Assembly: GCA_949287905.1 (NCBI GenBank) | Contig: CASEHX010000025.1 | Coordinates: 33,451-97,450, forward strand | Reading direction: 5' to 3' | Length of the DNA: 64,000 bases | Origin: an uncultured Olsenella sp. | GTDB taxonomy: Bacteria; Actinomycetota; Coriobacteriia; Coriobacteriales; Atopobiaceae | Shown: positions 36,648 through 44,931 of the stretch, piece by piece | How the letters are laid out: each line of letters opens with the position of its first letter | Numbering within the stretch: the stretch's first letter is position 1 | Translations under genes and position numbers: made by a program | The notes under the pieces: generated by a model | What the model saw: only the letters and a program-made list of their open reading frames with translations | Told to the model about the DNA's origin: nothing | The model's database searches: none

Positions 36648-37442
36648 TTAACCGAGAAGAATGAGCGCGAGGATGAACGTTGTCGTGAGGGCGGCGGCTA
36701 TGAGGTCGCGGCGGGTGAGACGCTGCTCGTGGTAGTGGGTGCGGCCGGCGCCGCCCTCGTAGCAGCGGGCGTCGAGGGCCCGGGCGAGGCCGTCCGCGTG
36801 GCGCAGCCCGCTGGCGAGAAGCGCCACCACCACGGGCACGAGCGAGCGGATGCGCCGGACGGGACCGCCCTCGTCGAAGGCGCCGCCGCGCAGGGCCTGG
36901 GCGTCCATGATGGCCGAGGCCTCGTCGGCGATCGTGGGAACAAAGCGCAGCATGAGGGCAAAGACCATGGCGATCTCATGCCCGGGCAGGCCGACGCGCG
37001 AGAGCGGCGAGAGCAGCGAGTCAAAGGCGTCGGCGAGCTGCGTGGGCGTGGTGGTGAGCAGGACGAGCGACCCAAGCACGAGCGCAAGGGCAAATCGCGC
37101 GGTATAGAGGACGGCCGCCCGGATGCCGCCCGTGGTTATCGCCAGGGGGCCAAGCGACGCCAGCACGTCTCCGCTCTGCACGAAGAACAGGTTGAAGAGC
37201 GAGAGCACGGCGAGAAAGACCACGAGCGGCCGCACCGCGGCGAGGACGCGCCCGCCGGGCACGCGCGAGGCGACGAGGACGGCGAAGGTGAAGGCGGCTG
37301 CCGCAACGAGCTGCGCCGCGCCAGAGACGCAGAATATGGCAACGAGCGCTGCGAGCGCGCAGAGGAGCTTCGCCCGCGCGTCGAGCGCGTGGACGGGGGA
37401 GTCCGCGGCGTAGTACTGGCCGATCTCGATCCTCAGTGCCAC
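36648..37442 (-). CDS. ecfT: ECF transporter transmembrane component EcfT
   Basis: This 264-aa integral membrane protein couples the S component to the ATPases. Hydrophobic helices are followed by the coupling region containing ALRGGAFDEGGPVRRIRS and a later ARALDARCYEGGAGRTHYHEQ, which hold the two Ala-Arg-type signatures of CbiQ/EcfT. It starts with GTG 37442, directly adjacent to the ecfA stop, with GGGGGTGAGG as RBS. It is last in the ribU-ecfAA'-ecfT operon. Confidence 0.9.
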   Translation of the reverse strand: MALRIEIGQYYAADSPVHALDARAKLLCALAALVAIFCVSGAAQLVAAAAFTFAVLVASRVPGGRVLAAVRPLVVFLAVLSLFNLFFVQSGDVLASLGPLAITTGGIRAAVLYTARFALALVLGSLVLLTTTPTQLADAFDSLLSPLSRVGLPGHEIAMVFALMLRFVPTIADEASAIMDAQALRGGAFDEGGPVRRIRSLVPVVVALLASGLRHADGLARALDARCYEGGAGRTHYHEQRLTRRDLIAAALTTTFILALILLG

Positions 37443-39245
37443 CTACCTCACCCCCGAATGATTCAAAAGGGGACTGTCCCCTTTTGAATCGTTTTGGAGT
37501 GCGGAGACGAGCTCGTCGGTGGTCAGGGGGTCGCCGAGGGTCGGCCAGCCGCGCCGCTCGAGCTCGCGCGCCACGCGCAGCGCGCGCGGGATGCCAAGGC
37601 CGCTCCCCGTGAGGCGTCCCTCGTTTTCGCGCGAGAAGACCTCTCCGGGCGTGCCGTCGGCGACGAGCCGCGCCTCGTCGAGCGCGATCACGCGGTCCGC
37701 GCGCGCGGCGTCCTCCATGCTGTGCGTGACCTGTATGAGGGTGACGCCGCACTCGCGCAGGCTTGCCAGCACGGAGCGCAGCATCGCGCGCCCGCGCGGA
37801 TCGAGGCCGGCCGTGGGCTCGTCGAGCACGAGCATGGCGGGCTCCATGGCGAGGATGCCGGCGAGAGCACAGAGGCGGCGCTGGCCGCCGGAGAGCTTGA
37901 AGGGCGAGACGTCGCGACGTCCCGCGAGGCCCACGAGCTCGAGCGCCTTGGTCACGCGCCGCGCGACCTCCTCCTCGGCGCAGCCGAGGTTGCGCGGCCC
38001 AAACGCCACGTCCTTCTCGACGGTCTCCGCAAAGAGCTGTCGCTCGGGGTGCTGCATGACGTAGCCCACGCAGCCGCGTGCCGCCCTGCGCCCGCGGCGT
38101 CGCGAGGTGTCGTTGCCGGACACGACGACGCGCCCCTCGTCGGGCGTCTCCAAGCCGCAGAGCAGCCTCAGCAGCGTGGACTTTCCCGAGCCCGTCTGCC
38201 CGATGATCGCGGTGGAGGTGCCGGGCACGATCTCAAAGGACACGTCCTCGAGCGCCCTCCCGCGCCTCCCATACGAGAAGCTCGCGTGCTCCACCTGCAA
38301 AAGGGGGAGGCGGGTGCGCATCCGCTGCTCAAACCCGCCAGAGGCTGGGGCGTGCAAAAGGGAGGCGGCCCCCTTCTCTCGCAAGGCGGGGCCTGCCCCC
38401 GTCTTGGACGCGGGCCCCCTTTCGCACAGTGCGTCGAGAAGGGCGGTCTCGTCGCAAGTCCAGGGGAGCCCCAGGCGCTGAGAGAGCCGCGCGGCAAACG
38501 GCACCTCCAGTCCCAGCTCCGCGATCTTCTCGCCCTGCGCAAAGACCTCGTCCGGCGTGCCGGCCAGCGCCACGCGGCCGTGGTCCATCACGATCACGCG
38601 GTCCGCCTCGAGCGCCTCCTCCATGAAGTGCGTCACGTGGACGAGCGTGGTGCCCGCCGCGGCAAGCCGTCCCATCACGCGCAGGATGGCCGAGCGCCCG
38701 CGCACGTCCAGCAGCGACGCCGGCTCGTCCAGCACGAGCACGGCGGGCTCCATCGCAAGCGCGCCGGCGATGCACACGCGCTGGCGCTGACCACCCGAGA
38801 GGCGCGACGGATCCGCCTGCGCATAGTCGTCCATGGCAACGCGGTGCAGCTCGCGGGCCACGCGCTCGGCGATATGATCGCGCGGCAAGCCGAGGTTCTC
38901 CGGACCAAAGGCCACGTCGTCCTCCACGACGGTGGTGACGATCTGGTCGTCGGGGTTCTGGAACACGAGACCGAGCGAGCGCCGCGCCCGCCGGTACGCC
39001 TCGAGGTCGGGAGTGCCGCCCGCGCACACCCGCTCGCCCACGAGCTCCACCTCGCCCTCGTCCGGGGCGAGAAGACCGCAGATCACCGAGGCCAGCGTGG
39101 ACTTGCCTGAGCCGTTTGCCCCGAGCACGCACAGCCGCTCGCCGCGCCTCACCTCGAGCGAGACGTCGTCGAGTGCCGTGACGCCTCCCTCGTAGAAGAG
39201 GCTCACGTGCGTCAGGCGCACCAGGATGTCACGCTGCGACGCCAC
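37443..39245 (-). CDS. ecfA: Fused EcfA-EcfA' ECF transporter ATPase
   Basis: This 600-aa protein contains two complete ABC domains in one chain. Domain 1 has GANGSGKST, LSGGQRQR and VLVLDEPASLLD. Domain 2 (from about residue 300) has GQTGSGKST, LSGGQRRL and MLVLDEPTAGLD. A linker rich in Gly and Ala (about residues 255-300) joins them. In most bacteria these are separate EcfA1 and EcfA2 proteins. The start is taken as GTG 39245, 14 nt after the ribU stop, with GAGAAG as a weak RBS; the long open frame continues into ribU in another frame but is not coding there. The last ~14 codons (NDSKGDSPLLNHSGVR) are translated from a REP palindrome, so the native end has been extended. Confidence 0.88.
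   Translation of the reverse strand: MASQRDILVRLTHVSLFYEGGVTALDDVSLEVRRGERLCVLGANGSGKSTLASVICGLLAPDEGEVELVGERVCAGGTPDLEAYRRARRSLGLVFQNPDDQIVTTVVEDDVAFGPENLGLPRDHIAERVARELHRVAMDDYAQADPSRLSGGQRQRVCIAGALAMEPAVLVLDEPASLLDVRGRSAILRVMGRLAAAGTTLVHVTHFMEEALEADRVIVMDHGRVALAGTPDEVFAQGEKIAELGLEVPFAARLSQRLGLPWTCDETALLDALCERGPASKTGAGPALREKGAASLLHAPASGGFEQRMRTRLPLLQVEHASFSYGRRGRALEDVSFEIVPGTSTAIIGQTGSGKSTLLRLLCGLETPDEGRVVVSGNDTSRRRGRRAARGCVGYVMQHPERQLFAETVEKDVAFGPRNLGCAEEEVARRVTKALELVGLAGRRDVSPFKLSGGQRRLCALAGILAMEPAMLVLDEPTAGLDPRGRAMLRSVLASLRECGVTLIQVTHSMEDAARADRVIALDEARLVADGTPGEVFSRENEGRLTGSGLGIPRALRVARELERRGWPTLGDPLTTDELVSALQNDSKGDSPLLNHSGVR
37459..37490. repeat. REP palindrome inside the 3' end of ecfA
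   Basis: TGATTCAAAAGGGG-ACTGT-CCCCTTTTGAATC. On the minus strand the terminal TGA has become CGA, and the frame is also shifted relative to it, so translation runs through the whole repeat. The encoded tail is DSKGDSPLLNH. Confidence 0.9.
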
Positions 39246-39259
39246 GTTCTTCTCGGCGC

Positions 39260-39841
39260 CTAGCGGTTGACGAGCGCGGAGACCGGCTTGTAGATGAGGG
39301 CCGTCGCCACGCTCGTGATGACGACCTTGAGCAGGTTGAAGGGCAGCAGGATGGGAACGATGCTCTGGATGACCACCTCGACCGTGGTCTCGGTGTAGAG
39401 CGGCGTCACAAAGATGTTGCCCACCACGCACGCCGCCACGGCGATGACGCTGCCCGCGACCATGCCGCCCACGAGCCCGCGCATGCCGCCCACGCGCCGG
39501 GCGATGAGCGTGGCGGGAACGATGAGCGCCACGCCGGCGAGAATCGCCATGAGGTGGCCCCAGGGGTTGAAGCTGAAGAGGGTCTTGAGCACCCACGGCA
39601 GCACCACGACCAGCGCTCCCGTGCTCGGGCCGTAGATGAGAGCGGCGACAAACGCCACGATCGCCGAGGGGTCGTACTGGAGCCACGGCGCGGGCGGGAA
39701 GATCGACACCTCCACGAACGTGAGCACAAACGACAGCGCGCAGAGCAGCGCCGTCGTGGCGATGCGCTGGGTGGACCAGGCGCCGCCTGCGGTGGTGGAG
39801 TGGGTGTCGTGCGAGACGTGCGTGTGCGTGGAAGCAGCCAT
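39260..39841 (-). CDS. ribU: Riboflavin ECF transporter S component RibU
   Basis: This 193-aa membrane protein binds riboflavin and works with EcfT/EcfAA'. Six hydrophobic segments are visible, with YDPSAIVAFVAALIYGPSTGALV and FNPWGHLMAILAGVA, typical of RibU. An N-terminal His/Thr-rich leader (THTHVSHDTHS) is unusual. ATG 39841 with GGAGG is preferred over the ATG at 39862, which lies inside the conserved 3' end of the FMN riboswitch. The riboswitch directly upstream fixes the substrate as a flavin. Confidence 0.93.
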   Translation of the reverse strand: MAASTHTHVSHDTHSTTAGGAWSTQRIATTALLCALSFVLTFVEVSIFPPAPWLQYDPSAIVAFVAALIYGPSTGALVVVLPWVLKTLFSFNPWGHLMAILAGVALIVPATLIARRVGGMRGLVGGMVAGSVIAVAACVVGNIFVTPLYTETTVEVVIQSIVPILLPFNLLKVVITSVATALIYKPVSALVNR

Positions 39842-39854
39842 GACGGCCTCCGTT

Positions 39855-39986
39855 TCTTCCATCCGGACTGTGACCGTTGGTCCCGGAATCGCACCGGGTC
39901 AGCCGCCTTTTTCGCGGGTCGCGGACTGGGGGCGCCGCTCACGGCCGCCCGTCACCGCCAGTGGGGACTTTCACCCCGCCCTGAAA
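39855..39986 (-). ncRNA. FMN riboswitch (RFN element)
   Basis: Read on the minus strand, the conserved blocks appear in order: CAGGGCGGGGTGAAAGTCCCC, ACTGGCGGTGAC, GGCTGACCCGGTG, GATTCCGGGACCAACGGTC and AGTCCGGATGGAAGA. This is the six-stem RFN aptamer. Its 3' end is 13 nt from the ribU start and close to the RBS, so control is probably at translation initiation or by a terminator overlapping P1. It shuts off riboflavin uptake when FMN is plentiful. Confidence 0.95.
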
Positions 39987-40066
39987 CTGACTGCGTCAGT
40001 GTAGCACTTTGGGAACGCGCCGGCGCTGCTATACTGGGACAATCTGATGTGCGTCGAAAGGAAAGC

Positions 40067-40990
40067 ATGTCTCAGAGCGAGAGCCCCCGAGAACCCCTCG
40101 AGTGGCGCCTGCGCGCCATAGTCGGCGAGGAGAACGTCCTCGAAGACGAGCCCATGAGCGAGCACACCACGTTCAAGGTGGGCGGGCCGGCCGATCTCTA
40201 CGTCATCCCCGAGAGCTTTGACGAGGTGCGCGACGTTCTTCTCGCCTGCGACGAGGCGGGTGCCAGCCGCTTTGTGCTGGGGCGCGGCTCCGACCTCCTG
40301 GTCTCGGACGAGGGCTACCGCGGCGTGATCGTGGCGGTGGGCGAGGGGCTCATGGGCGTCTCTGTGGACGGCACCGAGATGACCTGCCAGGCGGGCGTGG
40401 ACCTGCGCGAGGCCTCCGAGATGGCCTGCGAGCTTGGCCTCTCCGGCCTGGAGTTTGCCTGCGGTATCCCGGGCTCGGTGGGCGGCGCGTGCTTCATGAA
40501 CGCGGGCGCCTACGACGGCTGCGTCGCGGACGTGCTCAAGTGCGTGCGCGTGCTCATGCCGGACGGCTCGCAGGACACGATCGACGCGGCGGACCTTGAC
40601 CTGGGCTATCGCCGCAGCCGCGTGGCCTCGGACGGTCTGGTGGTGCTTTCTGCCACCTTTGACCTCGAGAAGGGCGACCCCGAGAAGATCCGCGCCAAGA
40701 TGGACGACTTCACGCAGCGCCGCGAGGAGAAGCAGCCGCTCGAGATGGCGAGCGCGGGCTCCACGTTCAAGCGCCCCGAGGGCCACTTCGCGGGCAAGCT
40801 GATCATGGATGCCGGTCTCATGGGCTACCGCGTGGGCGGCGCCGAGGTCTCCACCAAGCACGCCGGGTTTGTCGTCAACACGGGCGGCGCCACGGCTGCG
40901 GACGTCCATGCGGTGATCGAGCACGTGCAGGACGAGGTCGAGCGCCAGTTTGGCGTCCGCCTGGAGCCCGAGGTGCGCTTCCTGGGGTAG
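40067..40990 (+). CDS. murB: UDP-N-acetylenolpyruvoylglucosamine reductase
   Basis: This 307-aa FAD enzyme reduces UDP-GlcNAc-enolpyruvate to UDP-MurNAc. It has HTTFKVGGPADL, FVLGRGSDLLVSDEGYRGVIV, the FAD-binding GLSGLEFACGIPGSVGGACFMNAGAY, and the C-terminal AGSTFKRPEGHFAGKLIMDAGLMGYRVGGAEVSTKHAGFVVN with the Ser and Glu of type I/II enzymes. The start ATG 40067 has AAAGGA upstream, and TATACT at 40030-40035 is a good -10. It is divergent from the riboflavin operon. Confidence 0.95.
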   Translation: MSQSESPREPLEWRLRAIVGEENVLEDEPMSEHTTFKVGGPADLYVIPESFDEVRDVLLACDEAGASRFVLGRGSDLLVSDEGYRGVIVAVGEGLMGVSVDGTEMTCQAGVDLREASEMACELGLSGLEFACGIPGSVGGACFMNAGAYDGCVADVLKCVRVLMPDGSQDTIDAADLDLGYRRSRVASDGLVVLSATFDLEKGDPEKIRAKMDDFTQRREEKQPLEMASAGSTFKRPEGHFAGKLIMDAGLMGYRVGGAEVSTKHAGFVVNTGGATAADVHAVIEHVQDEVERQFGVRLEPEVRFLG

Positions 40991-41007
40991 CCGCGGGCGG
41001 TTTGGCC

Positions 41008-41088
41008 CCACAAAAGTCGGGCGAGAATTTCGCTTAACTGGGAAAACGCAAAAACTCGGACGAGATTTGCGGCCGCAAAAGTCGCGCG
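41008..41088 (+). repeat. NotI-containing intergenic repeat, copy 1
   Basis: CCACAAAAGTCGGGCGAG ... TGGGAAAACGCAAAAACTCG ... GAGATTTGCGGCCGCAAAAG, aligning with 50490-50570 over about 80 bp. The near-palindrome TTTGCGGCCGCAAA is fully conserved. It follows murB. The rest of the 149-bp gap carries GAGAAGGGC words and a small hairpin GGGCCTCGACCCGTGGCCC. Confidence 0.75.
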
Positions 41089-41139
41089 GGCCGAGAAGGG
41101 CGCCGGGTCGAGAAGGGCCTCGACCCGTGGCCCTTCTCG

Positions 41140-42504
41140 CTAGTTCTTGAGGCTGTTGAGCGGGGCGGGGAAGCGGCCGCCGCGGTGCGCGAAGACGCTG
41201 CCGGCGAAGCGGTTGACGGGCATGACCGGCGCGGAGCCGAAGAGGCCGCCAAACTCGAGCATGTCGCCCTCCTTGCGGCCGATGGCCGGGATGAGGCGCA
41301 CCGCCGTGGTCTTGGTGTTGATGACGCCGATGGCCATCTCGTCGGCGATGATGCCGGCGATGGTCTCCACGGAGGTGTCGCCGGGCACGGCGATCATGTC
41401 CAGGCCCACGGAGCACACGCAGGTCATGGCCTCGAGCTTCTCCAGGCTGAGCGCGCCGTCCACGGCCGCGCGGATCATGCCCGCGTCCTCGGAGACGGGG
41501 ATGAAGGCGCCGGACAGGCCGCCCACGGAGCTCGACGCCATGACGCCGCCCTTCTTGACGGCGTCGTTGAGCAGCGCGAGCGCGCACGTGGTGCCAGGGC
41601 CGCCGCATTCGCCCACGCCGATGATCTCCAGGATGCGGGCGACGGAGTCGCCGGCGGCCGGCGTCGGCGCCAGCGAGAGGTCGACGATGCCCTTCTCCAC
41701 GCCAAGTCTGCGCGAGGCCTCGCGGCTCATGAGCTCGCCCGCGCGCGTGATCTTGAAGGCGGTCTGCTTGATCTTCTCGGCCACGTCCATGAGGCTCGCG
41801 GACTCGGGCAGCTCTGCCAGGGCCGCGGCCATGACGCCGGGGCCGGAGACGCCCACGTTGATGACCGCGTCGGCCTCGCCGGATCCGTGCACGGCGCCCG
41901 CCATGAACGGCGAGTCCTCCACCATGTTGGCAAAGACGACGAACTTGGCTGCGCCGTAGCAGTCGATGTCCTCCGTGCGGCGCGCGCACTCGAGGATCGT
42001 CTCGGCGGAGAGCAGCACGGCGTCCATGTTGATGCCGGCGCGGGTCGAGGCGATGTTGAGGGACGAGCACACGCGGTCGGTGGTGGCCAGCGCCTCGGGG
42101 ATGCTCGCGATGAGGCGGCGGTCCGTGGAGCCCATGCCCTTCTGCACGAGCGCGGAGAAGCCGCCCATGAAGTCGATGCCCAGGGACTCCGCCGCGCGGT
42201 CCATGGCGTGCGCGAGCGGGGAGAGGTCCTCGTCGGTGCAGCCGGCGGCGATCTGCGCGATCGGCGTCACCGAGACGCGCTTGTTGGCGATGGGGATGCC
42301 GTACTCGGCCTCCAGGTCCTCGGCGGTCTCAACCAGGTGCTCCGCCGTGCGCGTGATGCGGTCGTAGACCTTGTCGCACATGCGGCCCATGTCCTCGTCG
42401 GCGCATCCCGCGAGCGAGATGCCCATCGTGATGGTTCGCAGGTCGAGGTTCTGCTCGGCGACCATCGAGATGGTCTCGGCTACTTCCTGGGGGGTGATGT
42501 CCAC
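41140..42504 (-). CDS. UPF0210 / PFL-family protein (DUF711)
   Basis: This 454-aa conserved protein has no assigned biochemical function. It shows the family's N-terminal [25 protein letters not shown] and the glycine-rich [45 protein letters not shown], ending in [27 protein letters not shown] 42504 is the start with GAAAGG upstream. In many Gram-positives the gene directly follows a small ACT-domain UPF0237 gene. No such gene is adjacent here, so the usual pair is split. Confidence 0.9.
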   Translation of the reverse strand: MDITPQEVAETISMVAEQNLDLRTITMGISLAGCADEDMGRMCDKVYDRITRTAEHLVETAEDLEAEYGIPIANKRVSVTPIAQIAAGCTDEDLSPLAHAMDRAAESLGIDFMGGFSALVQKGMGSTDRRLIASIPEALATTDRVCSSLNIASTRAGINMDAVLLSAETILECARRTEDIDCYGAAKFVVFANMVEDSPFMAGAVHGSGEADAVINVGVSGPGVMAAALAELPESASLMDVAEKIKQTAFKITRAGELMSREASRRLGVEKGIVDLSLAPTPAAGDSVARILEIIGVGECGGPGTTCALALLNDAVKKGGVMASSSVGGLSGAFIPVSEDAGMIRAAVDGALSLEKLEAMTCVCSVGLDMIAVPGDTSVETIAGIIADEMAIGVINTKTTAVRLIPAIGRKEGDMLEFGGLFGSAPVMPVNRFAGSVFAHRGGRFPAPLNSLKN

Positions 42505-42608
42505 GTTGGGCCTTTCGTCGCGGTTTGCTCGGCGTTCTATTATACGGACCTTGGGGGCGCGGGCGCCGCCGCGGCGAGAAGAACCATCTCGCCGCAACGG
42601 TGGCGTAA

Positions 42609-44714
42609 CTATCGCTCCGCGAGCATCGGCGTGAGCGGGCCCTGGGCGAGCACGGTCACGCGGTGCATCGCGCGGGAGAGCGCGGTGTAGAGGCGCCGGC
42701 GCGCGAGCGGGGTGTCCGGGTAGACCTCGGCCTGGGCGTCCGGCACGATGACATGGTCAAACTCCAGGCCCTTGGCAACGCGCAGCGGCAGCAGCACCAC
42801 GCCCTCGGCGGGCAGGGACATGCCGCCGCGAATCACCGTCGCGGCGCTGCCCAGCTGCTTGGAGAGCCAGCTCACACGCGCGTCGCTCTCGGCCACGATG
42901 GCCGTGAGGCCCTCGCCGGGCTCGGCCACGGCCGCGCGCAGCGCCGCGAGATAGTCGTCCTTCTCGGCAAACGAGCGAATGACGGGCGCCACGCCCGCGC
43001 GCTGCACCGAGGTGAGGCGCCGGCGCTCGTCCGGCTCCAGCAGGCCGCAGAAGAGCTCGGTGATCTCCGGCGAGGAGCGGTAGCTCGTGAGCAGTCGGCA
43101 CTCGTCGACGCTGCCGTGCGTGGCGCCAAAGATCTCCGCGATGCGCGCAAAGGTTGCCGTGCCCTCGTAGATGGCCTGGTGCTCGTCTCCCAGAAGCAGG
43201 AAGTGCGCGCGCGAGAAGAACCTCGCGAGCACCATGAGCTGGGCCTCGGTGTAGTCCTGGACCTCGTCCACCATGACGAAGCGGGCGTCGCGGCTGCCGA
43301 TGCCCGTGAAGATGAGCCGCAGGTAGAGCCACTCGGTCGCGGAGAGCGCCTGAGCGCCCAGCATGCGCATGCCGATGCGGTCGAAGCGCAGCCACGCGAG
43401 CGCCTCGATCTTCTCGTGAGCGTCCTCGTAGAGGTGCTCCACGTAGCGCTTGGCATAGGCGAGGGTCTCGTCCTCGTCGTCCGGGGCGAGCGTCTCGCCA
43501 AAGATCTCGTACTGCTGCTCAACGTCCAGCCCGAGCATCTCCTCCTGGAGCTCTTCGTTGCGGGCGATCTGCGCGAGGCGGCGGTTCAGGCGGTCGTGCA
43601 GCTCCTCCTTCACGAGTGCGGTGAAGCGCGGGCCCACGTCAAACTCCGCGAACTTCTCCACGGCGCTTCTCACCTGGCTCGCCTTGAGCAGCGTCTCGTC
43701 TCCGAGGCGGATCTCGCGCAGGTCGTCCGGCTTGAGCGTCAGCTCGCGTGCCGCCTCGTCCATGCGCCGCAGCGTCTCGGGCGTGGTGGAAAGGCCCAGG
43801 TCGCGCTCGCCCGCGCCCCGTGCTGACACAAAGTCGCGCCAGGTCACGGTCTGGGGGTTGGACTCGCCCATGCTGGGGAGGACCGTGTCGATGTAGCTCT
43901 CGAAGACGTCGTTGGGCGAGAAGAGCCAGACCTGGCTGGGGTCGAGCGTCTTGCGCTCCTGATAGAGCAGAAACGCGATGCGCTGCAGCAGCACCGACGT
44001 CTTGCCCGAGCCCGCGATGCCGTTCACCAGCAGCGCGGGAACGTCCTCGTGGCGCACGACCTCGTTCTGCTCGCGCTGGATCGTGGCCGTGATGGCCTGG
44101 AGCTTCTCGGTGTGGTGCTTCTTGAGGGCGCCGAGGAGCAGCGAGTCCTGGATCGCCACGGTGGTGTCGAAGTAGGAGCGCAGCTCGTCGCGCACGATGT
44201 CAAACTGGCGGCGCAGCGTGAGGTTGACGTTGCGGGTCTTGCCGTCCACCTTGAAGCTGGTGGGGCCCATCTCCTGGTTGTAGTAGGTCTCCGCGACGGG
44301 CGAGCGCCAGTCAACCACGAGGGGACGGCTGCGCTCGTCGGTCATGCCGGCGGCGCCGATGTAGACGTCGCGCGGCGGTCGGCCGGGGCGCATCTCGAGG
44401 GTGACCTTCGCGAAGTAGGGCTGCATGAGCAGAAGCATCACGCGGCGGAGCTTGTCCACGTTGAAGTCGTGGTGCTGGTTGTAGGCGTCGATGACGGAGT
44501 TGAGCGTCTCGATGGCGGCGAGCGTCTCCATGGTCTCGTCCGCGCCGCCAAAGTCCAGGCGCACCTCCTCGGACATGTCGATGAGGTCCTGGCGGGCGCC
44601 CTGGTGGCTGCTCTCCAGGTCCGCGGTGATGTCGTCGCGGATCTTGAGCAGCTGGGCATAGAGCTCGGAGAGGTGGTCCTGCTCGGCCTGGAAGATCGGG
44701 TCCTGGTCCTGCAT
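42609..44714 (-). CDS. HelD-like UvrD/Rep-family helicase
   Basis: This 701-aa superfamily 1 ATPase resembles HelD, which releases stalled RNA polymerase. The N-terminal ~110 residues are a charged helical arm ([21 protein letters not shown]...). A beta-rich insert follows, with [17 protein letters not shown], then Walker [20 protein letters not shown], Walker B/motif [16 protein letters not shown], motif [14 protein letters not shown], and late motifs [16 protein letters not shown] and [19 protein letters not shown] 44714 has AAGGAG upstream. It lies downstream of a DUF3516 helicase on the same strand. Confidence 0.88.
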   Translation of the reverse strand: MQDQDPIFQAEQDHLSELYAQLLKIRDDITADLESSHQGARQDLIDMSEEVRLDFGGADETMETLAAIETLNSVIDAYNQHHDFNVDKLRRVMLLLMQPYFAKVTLEMRPGRPPRDVYIGAAGMTDERSRPLVVDWRSPVAETYYNQEMGPTSFKVDGKTRNVNLTLRRQFDIVRDELRSYFDTTVAIQDSLLLGALKKHHTEKLQAITATIQREQNEVVRHEDVPALLVNGIAGSGKTSVLLQRIAFLLYQERKTLDPSQVWLFSPNDVFESYIDTVLPSMGESNPQTVTWRDFVSARGAGERDLGLSTTPETLRRMDEAARELTLKPDDLREIRLGDETLLKASQVRSAVEKFAEFDVGPRFTALVKEELHDRLNRRLAQIARNEELQEEMLGLDVEQQYEIFGETLAPDDEDETLAYAKRYVEHLYEDAHEKIEALAWLRFDRIGMRMLGAQALSATEWLYLRLIFTGIGSRDARFVMVDEVQDYTEAQLMVLARFFSRAHFLLLGDEHQAIYEGTATFARIAEIFGATHGSVDECRLLTSYRSSPEITELFCGLLEPDERRRLTSVQRAGVAPVIRSFAEKDDYLAALRAAVAEPGEGLTAIVAESDARVSWLSKQLGSAATVIRGGMSLPAEGVVLLPLRVAKGLEFDHVIVPDAQAEVYPDTPLARRRLYTALSRAMHRVTVLAQGPLTPMLAER

Positions 44715-44819
44715 GGCGCTCCTTCGACGTTGACACACGTTTGCGCGCGGAAATTCGAACAATCAATGGTACGTCAACGCGGCGGCGGGGTACAGGAGTG
44801 CGGGGCGCAGTCCGTCCAA

Positions 44820-44893
44820 TTAACGCGCACAGATTGTTTAGATTCCATATATCCGCAGGAAAAAATAACGCGCATTGCAAACTGTGCGCGTTA
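44820..44893. repeat. Intergenic repeat R74, copy 2
   Basis: TTAACGCGCACAGATTG ... CCGCAGGAAAAAATAACGCGCATTGCAAACTGTGCGCGTTA. It pairs with itself end to end (15 of 16 in the outer arms) and matches 18791-18864. TAACGCGCA occurs twice, so two mutually exclusive hairpins are possible. It lies between the DUF3516 helicase stop and the HelD-like start. Confidence 0.75.
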
Positions 44894-44931
44894 TTTCCCG
44901 CGGCAACCCAGAAACGCCGTCGTCCGCTGCC

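Noticed and set aside
39246..39686. Longer ecfA reading frame extending into ribU
   Set aside because: The extra sequence is the antisense-free shadow frame of ribU, with no ABC features. GTG 39245 gives the proper domain start.
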